From a virus: DNA of 43,960 nt. Position numbers and translations under genes: made by a program. The notes below the pieces were generated by a model. The model ran no database searches, was not told the origin of the DNA, and saw nothing but the letters and a program-made list of their open reading frames with translations. The DNA is taken from positions 1 to 43,960 of the IMG/VR virus record IMGVR_UViG_3300028794_000183, one strand, 5' to 3'. Numbering within the stretch: position 1 is the stretch's first letter; every line of letters starts with the position of its first letter. This document shows positions 17,452 through 26,891 of this stretch, piece by piece.

Positions 17452-18030
17452 TCAGTACAGCCGCGCCGGGTCCAGGATGCGCAGCAGGAACGGATAGGCG
17501 GCGGGCATGTCCGTCACCGTGAGCGTGGGATCGCGCAGCATCATGGTGACCACCGCGCGAACGAAAGTTTTGACGCACTCCGGTACCGCCGCAGCCGCCG
17601 CCGCGCCCAGCGTCACGTCGATGCGCACGCGGGGCCCGATGGCGATGTCACCCAGCAGGGGCCATGCCATCGTCAATGCCGGGGCGATGCTGAAGCCGGA
17701 GCCGACCGGCGCCCACGCATACGCGTTGGTGGCCAGAACTTGCCAGGCGCTGCCGTCCCAATAGGCGATGGCGAGCGATGACGGGCGGTAGTACGGAAAT
17801 GTCGTGGGCCGCGGCGTGCAGGCGGCTGGCGCGGGAAACGCATCGAGCTCGATGCGCCAGGTCTGCGCCATGAAGCGTTGCCGCGTCTCTTGCTCGGCCA
17901 GCTCGCGCGCGGCCTGGATGGCGGGCGTGATGATGCCGTCCCATTGGCTGCCGTCCACGCGCGCGGAGAGCTTGGCGTCGGCGAGCAAGACGGGCTCGGC
18001 GATGGGGGGGGTTAGGAGGTATTGGTTCAT
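17452..18030 (-). CDS. Head-tail connector protein (gp6-like)
   Basis: A 192-residue protein with a helical head-tail connector layout: LLTPPIAEPVLLADAKLSA at the start, a segment AARELAEQETRQRFMAQTW, then a C-terminal helix (CVKTFVRAVVTMML). It forms the ring below the portal. I chose the ATG at 18030 because it gives the family start. An in-frame ATG at 18069 overlaps the upstream spike stop by 8 bp (ATGTGTGA) and may be the coupled start in vivo; neither has a strong ribosome site. Confidence 0.75.
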   Translation of the reverse strand: MNQYLLTPPIAEPVLLADAKLSARVDGSQWDGIITPAIQAARELAEQETRQRFMAQTWRIELDAFPAPAACTPRPTTFPYYRPSSLAIAYWDGSAWQVLATNAYAWAPVGSGFSIAPALTMAWPLLGDIAIGPRVRIDVTLGAAAAAAVPECVKTFVRAVVTMMLRDPTLTVTDMPAAYPFLLRILDPARLY

Positions 18031-18061
18031 TGGCACGAGGCGGTTGATGAGGCTGGCGCGC

Positions 18062-20656
18062 TCACACATCCATCGTCCAATTGACCGTAGACGTATCGAG
18101 AGCCGAACTTGAGGAAATCGCGAATGACGCACCGACAGACTTGGCACTGACGAATAGCGCACCCAGCGTGCCGCCAGCCGTATTGAGGCTGAGTCTGATG
18201 CCAGCTGCCGCAGTGACAGCGGCGTTGTTGACGGTCACCGTCCCCGCGACGAGCACCGCAGTCCCGCTGATCTGCGTTTGCACGCGCGTGGCACCACCAG
18301 GCGCTTGTGAATAGAGGCCGATACCGGTGCCGTACGCGGCGTTGGTGTTGTAGTAGATGGCGCCGTTGTTGATGCCGCCCCACTTGCTGGCGTCGTGCTG
18401 CGCCCAGCCATCCGAGGCGCGCAGGCGCAGCGTGCCGCTCGTTGACGTGAATGTGATTCCTGGCGTCGAGCTGGCAGGGTCCGCTTTATTGCCACTCTGC
18501 CAGAGGTTGAACACCAGCGTGTCGCCAGCGGCGGTACCGATCTGCAGCCAGTTCGTTGCGTTGCCGAAATCGTTGCCAGAGGCCTGCAGGTCGATGGTGA
18601 CGCCAGATCCGTAGCAGAGGATCGGTACCGCAGCGCCCGGCGCTCGGAATCGGTTGTTGTTGACGCGCAGCTTGGCGCTGAAATTGACGCGCAGCGCGGA
18701 ATAGCCATCGAAATGGCTGTTGACAACGCTAATGTCGGGCGTACCAGCCAAGGCTGCGGCCAGGTGCGCAGTGCCAGCCAGCCGCACGTTGTCGAATTCG
18801 ACCTCTCCCACGGACGTGGTCGACCCGGCAATCACGACATGCGAGCCGCCAGCGCCTGTCGTGCTGGCCTCGTAGTCGCGCACCGTGACGCGGCCCAAAA
18901 CTGTCGTCGCGTCGGCCTGGATTAGGTAGCGCGCTGCCGCGATGTCCATCACCATGCGGCTCCTCGGCTCGACGATGAGCTTATTGACCGTCGCGCCAGT
19001 GCAGTGGATGTAGCCGGTGGCCAGGTCCACCGTCGCGCCAGGGTAAATGCCGGAGATGTCCAGCGTACCGATGGTGATACCGATGCTGTATTGCCCGATA
19101 CGCAGCCCCTGCGCTCGCGGCAGTCCGAAGAAATTGCGAAATCGCACCGTTCCGACCGCCGTCGCGGCTACTGAGCTGGCCGATGGAGGGCTCAGCACGG
19201 CCAGGCGGTTGCACTTACCAGTCGGCGCTCCGATATCGTCCACGATGGCATCGTCGAGGATGTTGTCCGATGTGGCGTACAGCGCGACGATATCCTCGCC
19301 GCAGCGGTATGGCTTGAGGTCGCGCACCGTCAACCCGATGCAGGGTCCCGTCATGGTCGTGCCAGGGATGTCGTACTGCGTGTACCCGGTGTTGTCCGGC
19401 GTGTACGCGAAAAAATCGTCAGCCGTCGCGCCACGCAACCGCTGCACCGTCGCATCGAGGCACATGCCGTGCAGGTGCACGCCGTCAGAGGCGTTCTCGA
19501 AATGCAGATTCGAGACCAGCAGCCCGTCGGTATTGACCCCGTAGAGCCCGTATTTCGGAGCATTGAGAATGCCCATATCGCGCACAGTGCTGCGGCCGAC
19601 GTTATTTAGCACGATCGCATGCGCGCGGTAGTCGTAATTGGCCTGGTTGTAGGCGCCGTTGTAGTCGAGATCACCACCCTCTATCACGATGCCCAGATTC
19701 GCACGCGACGCCGTCATCGTGCCGGTGGTTGAGCCGAGCGCGATTTTTTCTGGCACCCAGAACGAAAACATCGTTGCTGACAGTACTTCAGCCACCTCTT
19801 TGACGCCGAAATAACCGAGGCTGCGGTTCGCCGCATAGCTGGTGTTGTCGCCGCCGATGCGAACGCCGTTGAGGGCCGAGAGGCCGTGGGCGTTGGAGCC
19901 GCAGTCGGCGACGGCGAGCCGCGTGCCGGCCAGAGCCGGCAACGTCGTGGCAGCCGCGCTGAACGCGAACGTCGCGTCGCCCGTGCCTCCCGATTTCGTC
20001 AGGGTGCCCGAGGCTTGCGGTGCGCCGGCGGCCTGGCAGACCACCGTGCCCGCGCCGCCGCTGATCGACACCTGCAGGACGTAGTACGTGACGCCGTTGT
20101 TCGTGTAGGTGGCATCTTTGGTCGGCGATACCGTGACACCGCTGACCGAAAATGTGTACCGGCCGCTCGGGTAGTCAGTGATGCCGTTGGTCACTGTGAC
20201 AGCAGCCGATTGCCAGTGCTCATTGACATAGATCGGCGCGCTGACGCCAGCAGCCATAACCAAGCGTGAGCCAGGAATTTGCCGCACGCGGCTGCGGTTG
20301 TACAAAATCAGCGATTGGTTGACGCCAAATGCACCGCCGTTTGCCGTGCCCATCAAAATGTCACCGCCGAGCGCGAGGCGATCCAGGATGCGCGAGGTAT
20401 TGTTCGCGATGGCGCCGCTCGTGGCGCTGGCATCGAGCATCAGCGGCGCCACCGCTGCCACTTGTGCGGAGGTGAGCAACACCGGCGCGCCGGATGGACT
20501 CTCGATCTCCCACCCCTGATTCGCCAGCAACAGCGCCAGCGCCACCGTCGGGTCGACAGAGCGCAGCTCCCCCGGCCACCACCGCGAGCGCCGCCCTGCG
20601 CTCTGCGGCTCATAGAGCGGCACATCGCCCGTGAATCGAATCAACTGTTCAGCCAT
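18062..20656 (-). CDS. Spike-like protein: small head-protein-like N-terminus fused to a right-handed beta-helix
   Basis: An 864-residue protein. Residues 1-60 (LIRFTGDVPLYEPQSAG..., then VDPTVALALLLANQGWEI) resemble the small head protein that siphophages often encode at this map position. The rest is beta-rich: residues about 330-650 look like a right-handed parallel beta-helix of the pectate-lyase/tailspike type (VRDMGILNAPKYGLYGVNTD, VSNLHFENASDGVHL). The C-terminus (GIRLSLNTAGGTLGALF, SSSALDTSTVNW) is a common end of phage fibre and spike proteins. It lies among head genes rather than with the tail fibre genes. It may be a capsid-attached or neck spike that binds or degrades glycans; this is inference. 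Confidence 0.7.
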   Translation of the reverse strand: MAEQLIRFTGDVPLYEPQSAGRRSRWWPGELRSVDPTVALALLLANQGWEIESPSGAPVLLTSAQVAAVAPLMLDASATSGAIANNTSRILDRLALGGDILMGTANGGAFGVNQSLILYNRSRVRQIPGSRLVMAAGVSAPIYVNEHWQSAAVTVTNGITDYPSGRYTFSVSGVTVSPTKDATYTNNGVTYYVLQVSISGGAGTVVCQAAGAPQASGTLTKSGGTGDATFAFSAAATTLPALAGTRLAVADCGSNAHGLSALNGVRIGGDNTSYAANRSLGYFGVKEVAEVLSATMFSFWVPEKIALGSTTGTMTASRANLGIVIEGGDLDYNGAYNQANYDYRAHAIVLNNVGRSTVRDMGILNAPKYGLYGVNTDGLLVSNLHFENASDGVHLHGMCLDATVQRLRGATADDFFAYTPDNTGYTQYDIPGTTMTGPCIGLTVRDLKPYRCGEDIVALYATSDNILDDAIVDDIGAPTGKCNRLAVLSPPSASSVAATAVGTVRFRNFFGLPRAQGLRIGQYSIGITIGTLDISGIYPGATVDLATGYIHCTGATVNKLIVEPRSRMVMDIAAARYLIQADATTVLGRVTVRDYEASTTGAGGSHVVIAGSTTSVGEVEFDNVRLAGTAHLAAALAGTPDISVVNSHFDGYSALRVNFSAKLRVNNNRFRAPGAAVPILCYGSGVTIDLQASGNDFGNATNWLQIGTAAGDTLVFNLWQSGNKADPASSTPGITFTSTSGTLRLRASDGWAQHDASKWGGINNGAIYYNTNAAYGTGIGLYSQAPGGATRVQTQISGTAVLVAGTVTVNNAAVTAAAGIRLSLNTAGGTLGALFVSAKSVGASFAISSSSALDTSTVNWTMDV

Positions 20657-20693
20657 GGTGATCGGCCCTCGTCAAGAGGTCGTGCATGAGACA

Positions 20694-20721
20694 GGGCGCC
20701 AGGCCTTGCGGCGTGGCGCCC
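20694..20721 (-). other. Hairpin between spike and accessory head gene
   Basis: Perfect 8 bp inverted repeat GGGCGCCA / TGGCGCCC with a 12-base loop in the 105 bp gap between two head-module genes. No T-run follows on the minus strand, so it may be an mRNA-stability or attenuating hairpin and not a classical terminator. Confidence 0.4.
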
Positions 20722-20761
20722 TTCGGTTGCGGCTTCGTGGATTGGGGTGACCGGGGGGAGG

Positions 20762-21184
20762 TCAGACCGGCGGATTGATCGTCGGCCCCAGGCGCGGATG
20801 GCCCAGGATCGCCAGCGCACAGAGCGGGATGTTCCCGGTGTTGGCCGATGGCGTGATGGTCAGGCGCACGTAGCGCTTCGACCCCTTGTAGCCGATTTTC
20901 CGCGTTTCGTTGTCGTCGTCGAACTGGAACGCGGCCAGCAGTTCGGTGCCGATGAGGTTGGCGTCCGACACGGCCGCCGCGTCGGACAGCGCCGAGTTGT
21001 CGCCGTCCTCCACCAGCACCACGGTGGTGGCGTCGGCGTCCGACAGCGTGCCCGTCGCGATGGCGAATACCAGCGAGTCGAAGCCCTGGCGGTCGATGAT
21101 CTGCGACACCTGGGCGGTGTTGTCGGTCACAACCACCGGGCTGATGGCCCGCAGGATGTGGATGTTGTTCATCAGGTCTTTCAC
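20762..21184 (-). CDS. Accessory head protein, possible decoration protein
   Basis: A 140-residue protein directly downstream of the major capsid gene. It is beta-rich (SLVFAIATGTLSDADATTVVLVEDGDNSAL and GSKRYVRLTITPS lie apart along the chain), like many capsid accessory or decoration proteins, although I recognise no named family. The start is a GTG at 21184 preceded by AAAGGA at good spacing; the internal ATG at 21172 is a weaker alternative. Confidence 0.6.
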   Translation of the reverse strand: MKDLMNNIHILRAISPVVVTDNTAQVSQIIDRQGFDSLVFAIATGTLSDADATTVVLVEDGDNSALSDAAAVSDANLIGTELLAAFQFDDDNETRKIGYKGSKRYVRLTITPSANTGNIPLCALAILGHPRLGPTINPPV

Positions 21185-21215
21185 GGGGAATTCCTTTCAG
21201 GTGGCGTTGCGAGCA

Positions 21216-21245
21216 GCAGGCGCCTGGTTTTGTCCAGACGCCTGC
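21216..21245 (-). other. Hairpin downstream of the major capsid gene
   Basis: A 12 bp stem with one C-A mismatch (GCAGGCGCCTGG / CCAGACGCCTGC) and a 6-base loop lies 11 bp after the capsid stop codon. There is no T-run on the minus strand. It could stabilise the highly expressed capsid message. Confidence 0.4.
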
Positions 21246-21255
21246 ACAGAGGGCG

Positions 21256-22701
21256 TCAGGTCGAGCACTTGAGGGCCTTGACGGCCTCGAAGTTGGCGAT
21301 GCCGCCACCCACGCGCCGGCGGCCGATGAACTTGACGTACGGCACCGCGGTGAACGGGTCGCGCAGGATCGTGGTGCCCTTGCGGTCCACGACGTAGTAC
21401 GCGCGGTTGAAGTCGGCGAACAGGATCGGGAACGCGTTCGCACCCAGGTCGGGCATGAAATCGTCCGTGACCACCGGGTGGCCCAGCAGCTGGCCCACGG
21501 CCCCCTGCATCAGCGCCGAGGGCGCCCACAGGTATAGGCCCTGCCCGTCCTTGAACTTGCGGATGGTGCCCAGGGTGGCGTCGTTCATCGACCACGACGC
21601 ATTGGCTCGGTATTGCCGCTTCAGCGCGTGCTGCAGGTCGATCAGGGCGTCCGAAGGGTTGGCCGCGGCGAAGCTCGATGCGTGACCGCTGACCTTGAAG
21701 CCCACCTTGCCCCAGGCGTACGACGAGTTGTCGATCATGGTGTACGACAGGATGCCGCGCGCGCCGTTGTTGCCCGCGCCGTCGATGAAATCCTGCCCCT
21801 CCATCTCGGCGAATTCGATGCCAATCTCTTCGAAGAGGTCGCTTTCGACATCCTGCACGGCGTCTTCCAGCGCTTCGGAGGTGATGCGCTGGTCCGACAG
21901 GTAGGTGCCCGGCGTGAAGGTGATCTCGGCCCACTGCGGCGATGTGCCTTCGGTCGGCGCCGTGGCTTCGTTGCCGCGCGTGCCGCCCGACGTACCGCTG
22001 GTCTTGACCAGCTTCTTGTAGGTGGCGTTGCCGATGATGAGCACGCGGGCCACCTGCCGCATGGAGCTGTAGCGGCGCACGACGCGGTCGATGCCGGATT
22101 CCATGTCCTCGCCGACCAGGTAGCCGCCCTGCGGATCGGTGCCGACATTGATGGCCTTGCGCTCGGCGTCGGGCATGTCCTGGATGCCCCGGCGGATGTA
22201 CTGCCCGATGCCGGATTTGTACTGGCCGTAGCTCTCGGCGGACAGGTCCGCGAACGGGCGGCTTTTCTCCGCAGCGTGCGCCTTCAGCACGCGATTGAAA
22301 ATTTTCAACTCGGCTTGCGACTTCTGTCCGTCACCGCCGTCGCTGAGGTTCGGGCGGTTCAGCTTCGTCACCAGATCCTTGCTCTCGTTCGACAGCAGGG
22401 TGATGGTGTCATTGAGCTTCGCGAGCTTGGCCTCGTGGTCGGCCACGACATCGCCTTTTGCCAGCTTGTCGAGCCGATCGTCATTCGTCGTCTTGAATTC
22501 CTCCCAGGCTCGGCCGATTTTCTCGACCATGGTTTTCAGCTCAGGCAGCGTGACAGCGGCCGGCAATTCGGCCAGCAGCAGCATGCCGCCACCGATGTCC
22601 AGATGCTGCATCACATAGGCGGGATAGGCCAGCGCCAGGGTGGCAATGGCGAGAAACGCGAGGGCGAGCACGCCCACGCGCAGCACGGTGCGCGAATTCA
22701 T
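21256..22701 (-). CDS. Major capsid protein, HK97 fold, with N-terminal hydrophobic segment
   Basis: A 481-residue HK97-family capsid protein. Residues about 50-130 form the charged, helical delta (scaffold) domain; the mature shell domain begins after it, with the family segment NVGTDPQGGYLVGEDMESGI and the later EATAPTEGTSPQWAEITF and QRITSEALEDAVQDVESDL strands. Residues 5-30 (LRVGVLALAFLAIATLALAY) form a striking hydrophobic helix that is unusual in a capsid protein. The ATG at 22701 has a good AAAGGA ribosome site, so the hydrophobic segment is probably translated. The prohead protease upstream would remove it with the delta domain. Confidence 0.9.
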   Translation of the reverse strand: MNSRTVLRVGVLALAFLAIATLALAYPAYVMQHLDIGGGMLLLAELPAAVTLPELKTMVEKIGRAWEEFKTTNDDRLDKLAKGDVVADHEAKLAKLNDTITLLSNESKDLVTKLNRPNLSDGGDGQKSQAELKIFNRVLKAHAAEKSRPFADLSAESYGQYKSGIGQYIRRGIQDMPDAERKAINVGTDPQGGYLVGEDMESGIDRVVRRYSSMRQVARVLIIGNATYKKLVKTSGTSGGTRGNEATAPTEGTSPQWAEITFTPGTYLSDQRITSEALEDAVQDVESDLFEEIGIEFAEMEGQDFIDGAGNNGARGILSYTMIDNSSYAWGKVGFKVSGHASSFAAANPSDALIDLQHALKRQYRANASWSMNDATLGTIRKFKDGQGLYLWAPSALMQGAVGQLLGHPVVTDDFMPDLGANAFPILFADFNRAYYVVDRKGTTILRDPFTAVPYVKFIGRRRVGGGIANFEAVKALKCST

Positions 22702-22742
22702 GGGTAAGGTCCTTTCGGAGGGGGTGGGGGGTGGCTTTGGAA

Positions 22743-23453
22743 TCAGGCCCGCAGCGACGCGTAGAAACGGTCGAACGAGGCTTTCAGGGCTTGCGCTTCA
22801 TCGGGGTCCATCACCGGCTCGTCGGACTCGCTCCGACCACTGGCTGCGGCGGCCTTGATGCGCGCGATCAGACCCACTGCATGCGATTTGCTGAAGCCGC
22901 CTACCTCGCGCAGGAATGCCTCAGCATCGCTCATGGTCACGATCTCATCCAGTGACTTGACGCTCGTGATGCGCGCCTTGCCGTTGGCCGGAAACGTGAC
23001 CAGGCTGATCTCGATCAGATCAACTTTCTTCAAGGTGCGCCGCGGCTCTTCGGGCTTGCTGCGCATCGAAAATTCTTTGGGGATGTAGCCGATCGACAGG
23101 CCGTCAATCGCCGGACGCGGGGCCATCTTCATGAGCGCGCGGAGATCCTGTGCGCGCCGAATGGGCGCCAGCACGCCGTGGCTCTTGAGGCCGTGGCCGT
23201 CTTCGGCAAGCTCAGCCCACACGCCAACCGGCGTCAGGTCTTCGGCCGTGATACCCCAGCCGCCGTGCTGCGACAGCATCGAGGGCCAGATGCCGCTCTT
23301 TTGCGACGCGGCGAGCGTGTCGGCAAAGGCGCCGGGCAGGATCACGTCACCATAGGCGTCCACGTTGCCGAAAACGGCGCCGTAGCCCGAGAACTCCATG
23401 GAATCATCGCTCGCGAATTTGATCTCGCGAAATGGAATCAGCATGCGGTCCAT
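22743..23453 (-). CDS. Prohead protease, HK97 (U35) family
   Basis: A 236-residue protein with the recognisable protease layout: FSGYGAVFGNVDAYGDVILPGAF near the start (two overlapping motifs), H63 in SQHGG, S120 in DGLSIGY and E148 in LIEISLV, which match the His-Ser-Glu catalytic set described for HK97. It matures the prohead by cleaving the capsid delta domain. The ATG at 23453 follows the portal stop by 2 bp; the longer upstream frame is an artefact overlapping the portal gene. Confidence 0.88.
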   Translation of the reverse strand: MDRMLIPFREIKFASDDSMEFSGYGAVFGNVDAYGDVILPGAFADTLAASQKSGIWPSMLSQHGGWGITAEDLTPVGVWAELAEDGHGLKSHGVLAPIRRAQDLRALMKMAPRPAIDGLSIGYIPKEFSMRSKPEEPRRTLKKVDLIEISLVTFPANGKARITSVKSLDEIVTMSDAEAFLREVGGFSKSHAVGLIARIKAAAASGRSESDEPVMDPDEAQALKASFDRFYASLRA

Positions 23454-23455
23454 GG

Positions 23456-24688
23456 TCAGGCTCCTGTCGGCTCGGGGGCCGGCGTTTTCGGTGCATTGGT
23501 AATGACGGGCAGCTTGGCTGCAGCGCCGCCCATGGGGTTCATTTCTTCCAGGTGACGCACTTCGTCCTGCGTCATCCAGGCCGGCGCTCCACCGGCACCG
23601 AGCGCCTTGGCGAAGTAGCTCGCGCGGTCGTTCATCGAGCCGCGCAGGAGGCCCGCCGCGATAAATTTGAAATAGAGGCCGGACTTGCGCTCTTCCCGCG
23701 TCAGCAGGTTGAGATTGGCCGACTGCTCGATACGCGCATACCAGGGCGTCAGCGAGTAGACGACGTGCGCAATGAACATCTGCTCGGCGCTGGCGTAGGT
23801 GGCCGCTTTGTCGCTGTGCCCCACCATGATCGGCATCACGCGCGCGGCGCGGCACAGCTCTTCGATCTGCAGGCGCCGGGTCTCGATGTGCTGCGCATCA
23901 ACGCCGTTCATGGCTTGCGTTAGCCATTTCGCGTTTCGATCCAAAAGCAGCGGCTTGCCGCGGTTTTCTCCAACGTAATGTTTATTGATCCAATTCATCA
24001 AATCTTCGTGCTGATCTGGCTTCAGCGTGCCTTCCACCGAATAGATTCCGCTCGGGCTCACGCCGTTTGCATGCAGCAATGCGTGCTGCTCTTCGGTGGC
24101 CAGGGCCAGGCCAATTGCCTCGCGCGCCAGGTGGACAACGTCGAGCCCTTTCCAGCCATTCCACGATGGCCCGCGCAGGTGCCAGATCTCCGCGGCCGAG
24201 AAATCCTTCATGGACCCATCCGCCGCCATCACGCGATAGCTGAGCGTGCCATCCCCGGCACGCCGCACGGTGACGTTCTGCGGCTCGAACAGGATCAGCT
24301 CTTCGATCTGCCCCCTGACGACATTTTTGTATGCGAACGCCGCACCGCACAGCACCAGGTGCAGCATCATCTGCTCGGCGAATTCGTACCACGTTTGCCA
24401 TTCGTTCGGATTGCTGCGCACCAGTGCGTAGTGCGGGTGATCGACAGCCGGCAACCGGCTGTCAGCAGAATCCTGAAACAGCTTGAACGGCACCTGGGCC
24501 ACACCCTCAGCCAACACCCGCGCGCAGGCCAGCACGGTCGTCACCTCAAGAGCCGTCTTCCAATTGACGGCTTTGCCGCTCTTTGCCCGCGGTGGGGCAT
24601 ACGCATTGACACGTTCGTCCCACGACTCCAGCAGACGGTAGGTGGCGCTCTTGATCGCGCGGCCGATCGCGCCCATGCCAAAATTCAT
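23456..24688 (-). CDS. Portal protein, HK97 family
   Basis: A 410-residue portal protein with the expected features: VTTVLACARVLAEGVAQVPF in the first fifth, AFAYKNVVRGQIEELILFEP, the stem segment VSPSGIYSVEGTLKPDQ, and RVMPIMVGHSDKAATYASAEQ with the typical C-terminal helices. It forms the dodecameric DNA channel at the capsid vertex. The ATG at 24688 overlaps the terminase stop in an ATGA arrangement, so I prefer it to the ATG 18 bp upstream. Confidence 0.9.
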   Translation of the reverse strand: MNFGMGAIGRAIKSATYRLLESWDERVNAYAPPRAKSGKAVNWKTALEVTTVLACARVLAEGVAQVPFKLFQDSADSRLPAVDHPHYALVRSNPNEWQTWYEFAEQMMLHLVLCGAAFAYKNVVRGQIEELILFEPQNVTVRRAGDGTLSYRVMAADGSMKDFSAAEIWHLRGPSWNGWKGLDVVHLAREAIGLALATEEQHALLHANGVSPSGIYSVEGTLKPDQHEDLMNWINKHYVGENRGKPLLLDRNAKWLTQAMNGVDAQHIETRRLQIEELCRAARVMPIMVGHSDKAATYASAEQMFIAHVVYSLTPWYARIEQSANLNLLTREERKSGLYFKFIAAGLLRGSMNDRASYFAKALGAGGAPAWMTQDEVRHLEEMNPMGGAAAKLPVITNAPKTPAPEPTGA

Positions 24689-26400
24689 GTTGTGGACCGC
24701 TCCCAAAACGACCGCTCTTTCTTGGGCGTCGTGACCACACCCGCATAGGCCATGACAGATGCCACCACCAGGTCGATGCGCCCCGTGGCCTTCTCCTTGT
24801 CCAGTTTTCTGCTGCCGGCGGGGTCGGTGCTGATGACGGCGTTCGCGGTGCAGTGGGTCAGCACCGGGTGCCCGTTGTGGCGCACGGTCCTGTTCAGGAT
24901 CGCCGACTCGAATGCCTCGATTGCCGGGCTCATGCTCTTGTAGCCCTGTCCGAATTCCACCAGTTGCGGAAGCTCGGCCCCTTCGTCCGCGGCCAATTGC
25001 ATCAGGTCGGCCATGCGCCAGCGGTCATAGGCGATGCTCTGCACGTCGAACATTGCACAGATCTGCACCACGCGCATGAGCACATGGCGTTTGCTGATCG
25101 CGCGGCCCGGCGTGGTCTCCAGGTGGCCATCGCGCTGCCACGTACGGTAGTCGACGCGATCACGCTGACCACGTTCGTCGAGCTCGAATTCAGGCAGCCA
25201 GCAGAAGGGAACGATGCTCCACGGCTCGTCATCGCCGACCGGCTCGACGAGCAGTACGAATGCCGTCAAGTCGGTGGTGCTCGACAAGTCAAGTCCGGCA
25301 TAGGCGCGACGGCCGCGCAGCTCGTCAAATTTGTAGGCCTGTTCGCACGGGCCCCATACCTGCTCGCTGAGCCAGGGATTGATGGCTGCCGTCCATTGGC
25401 AGAAATTGAGCCGGCGGACGATGGCCTCTTTCGACGGCATGCCGCGCGCCTCGGTGACCTGCTCGCGCAGGTATTTGAGGCCAGGCAATCCGGCAAACTG
25501 CAGGCTCGGGTTCGCCTTGGCCCAGCACTGCTCATCGTTGAACGGCTCATCCCCTTCGTCCAGCGCACACACGAACCCGAAGAACGCGTCATCCACTTTC
25601 CGACCGGCGGACACGTCACAGGCGTAGTCGTGGTAGACGCCGCACGGCGTGGTCTTGCCGGCGCCGCTGTTGGTGATCATGAAAAGCAGGGGCTGCTTGC
25701 GGCTCTTGAAGCCGGCCCGCATCAGCTCGATCACCTGCGCGGTCTTGTGCTCGTGCACCTCATCGACCAGCGCCACGTGCGGCCGCGGTCCGCTCTGCCC
25801 TTCGTCGGCAGCGATCGGGCGGAACCAGCTGCCGGTCTGCCGATAGCCGAGGTTCCAGACGTTCTCACCCGCGCCGGCCGGCGTGAGCCTGGCCTGCAGT
25901 TCCGGGCTGTGCTGGTACATGGCCACGGCGTCGCGGAACAGGATCATCGCCTGGTCGCGCTTGGTCGCGGCCGCATAGACCTCGGCGCGCATTTCACCGT
26001 CGGCCGTCAAGCCCTTCATGCCGACGCCTGCGGCCATCGGGCTCTTGCCGCTGCCCTTGCCCGTCTCCACGTAGATCACGCGGAAGCGGCGCACCAGGCC
26101 ATGCTTGGCATCCTCGGTCAACCACCCGTAGATGCTGCCGATCACGAAGTCCTGCCAGCTCAGCAGGAGAAAGGGGTGGCCTTCGTAGTCGCCGCCATTC
26201 AGGCGGAGGACCTCCTCGAAGAATGCGATGCCTTCGCAACTCTCATCAACCGACCACATCAGGCCGCGAGTCGGGCCCTCGACCAGGTCGCGCAGGTGCC
26301 GCTTGCAAGCGTCACGCACGTATGGGCCGGCGATGATTTCACCGGACAGCACGCCGTTCGCGTAGGCCGTGACGCGATCGGTAGGCTGCGCAGCGGTCAT
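24685..26400 (-). CDS. terL: Terminase large subunit
   Basis: A 571-residue packaging ATPase and nuclease. Walker A is ETGKGSGKS at 112-120, Walker B with catalytic Glu is LVDEVHEH near 211-218, and the coupling motif is MITNSGAG at 241-248. The nuclease domain starts at YAGLDLSSTTDL with likely metal ligands D371 and D377. Together with the P27-type small subunit and the adjacent HNH endonuclease this indicates HK97-type packaging, probably from a cos site. It starts 5 bp after the small terminase gene. Confidence 0.93.
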   Translation of the reverse strand: MTAAQPTDRVTAYANGVLSGEIIAGPYVRDACKRHLRDLVEGPTRGLMWSVDESCEGIAFFEEVLRLNGGDYEGHPFLLLSWQDFVIGSIYGWLTEDAKHGLVRRFRVIYVETGKGSGKSPMAAGVGMKGLTADGEMRAEVYAAATKRDQAMILFRDAVAMYQHSPELQARLTPAGAGENVWNLGYRQTGSWFRPIAADEGQSGPRPHVALVDEVHEHKTAQVIELMRAGFKSRKQPLLFMITNSGAGKTTPCGVYHDYACDVSAGRKVDDAFFGFVCALDEGDEPFNDEQCWAKANPSLQFAGLPGLKYLREQVTEARGMPSKEAIVRRLNFCQWTAAINPWLSEQVWGPCEQAYKFDELRGRRAYAGLDLSSTTDLTAFVLLVEPVGDDEPWSIVPFCWLPEFELDERGQRDRVDYRTWQRDGHLETTPGRAISKRHVLMRVVQICAMFDVQSIAYDRWRMADLMQLAADEGAELPQLVEFGQGYKSMSPAIEAFESAILNRTVRHNGHPVLTHCTANAVISTDPAGSRKLDKEKATGRIDLVVASVMAYAGVVTTPKKERSFWERSTT

Positions 26401-26405
26401 GGTGG

Positions 26406-26891
26406 TCAGCTGCTGAAGAAGCGGCCGGTGCCGGTTGGCTTGGCGTCATCGCCCTTGCCGAACAGATCGCCCTGCGGGTCGACCATGATCCGGCTGCGCG
26501 AGACCGGGTCCATGCCGAACTTGGCCATCCAGGCTTCGGCGCGCTTGCCGCTCATCTGCTTGGCGATCAGCCACTGGCTCAGCATCTCGCTGCCGGTGCG
26601 CGAATTCTTGGCGACGAAGTCAAGGCCCAGCTCGGTGCGCGCATGGCGGTAGTCCGAGACGGCGTCACACATCATTTCCAGCGCGATCTTGTCCGCGACC
26701 GTCAGCACGCCAATCTTTCGCAGCATCGGCGCCAGCTCGATCCACACGACGGCGGATCGGTCGCTGAGACTCGCCGGCGGCGTCAGGTCGTCGAGCAAGT
26801 CCGGTTCCGGCTCCGCCGAATTGAGCGGCCGGTGTCCCGGGTTGCCACCCACCAGGTGCAATGCCGTCGGCTTGCGTGGCCTTCCCATCAC
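26406..26891 (-). CDS. terS: Terminase small subunit, P27 family
   Basis: A 161-residue protein that opens MMGRPRKPTALHLVGGNPGH, the classic start of P27-family small terminases. The middle helical segment (SAVVWIELAPMLRKIGVLTV) is also family-like. It recognises the packaging site and recruits the large subunit. It overlaps the HNH gene by 4 bp. Confidence 0.9.
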   Translation of the reverse strand: MMGRPRKPTALHLVGGNPGHRPLNSAEPEPDLLDDLTPPASLSDRSAVVWIELAPMLRKIGVLTVADKIALEMMCDAVSDYRHARTELGLDFVAKNSRTGSEMLSQWLIAKQMSGKRAEAWMAKFGMDPVSRSRIMVDPQGDLFGKGDDAKPTGTGRFFSS

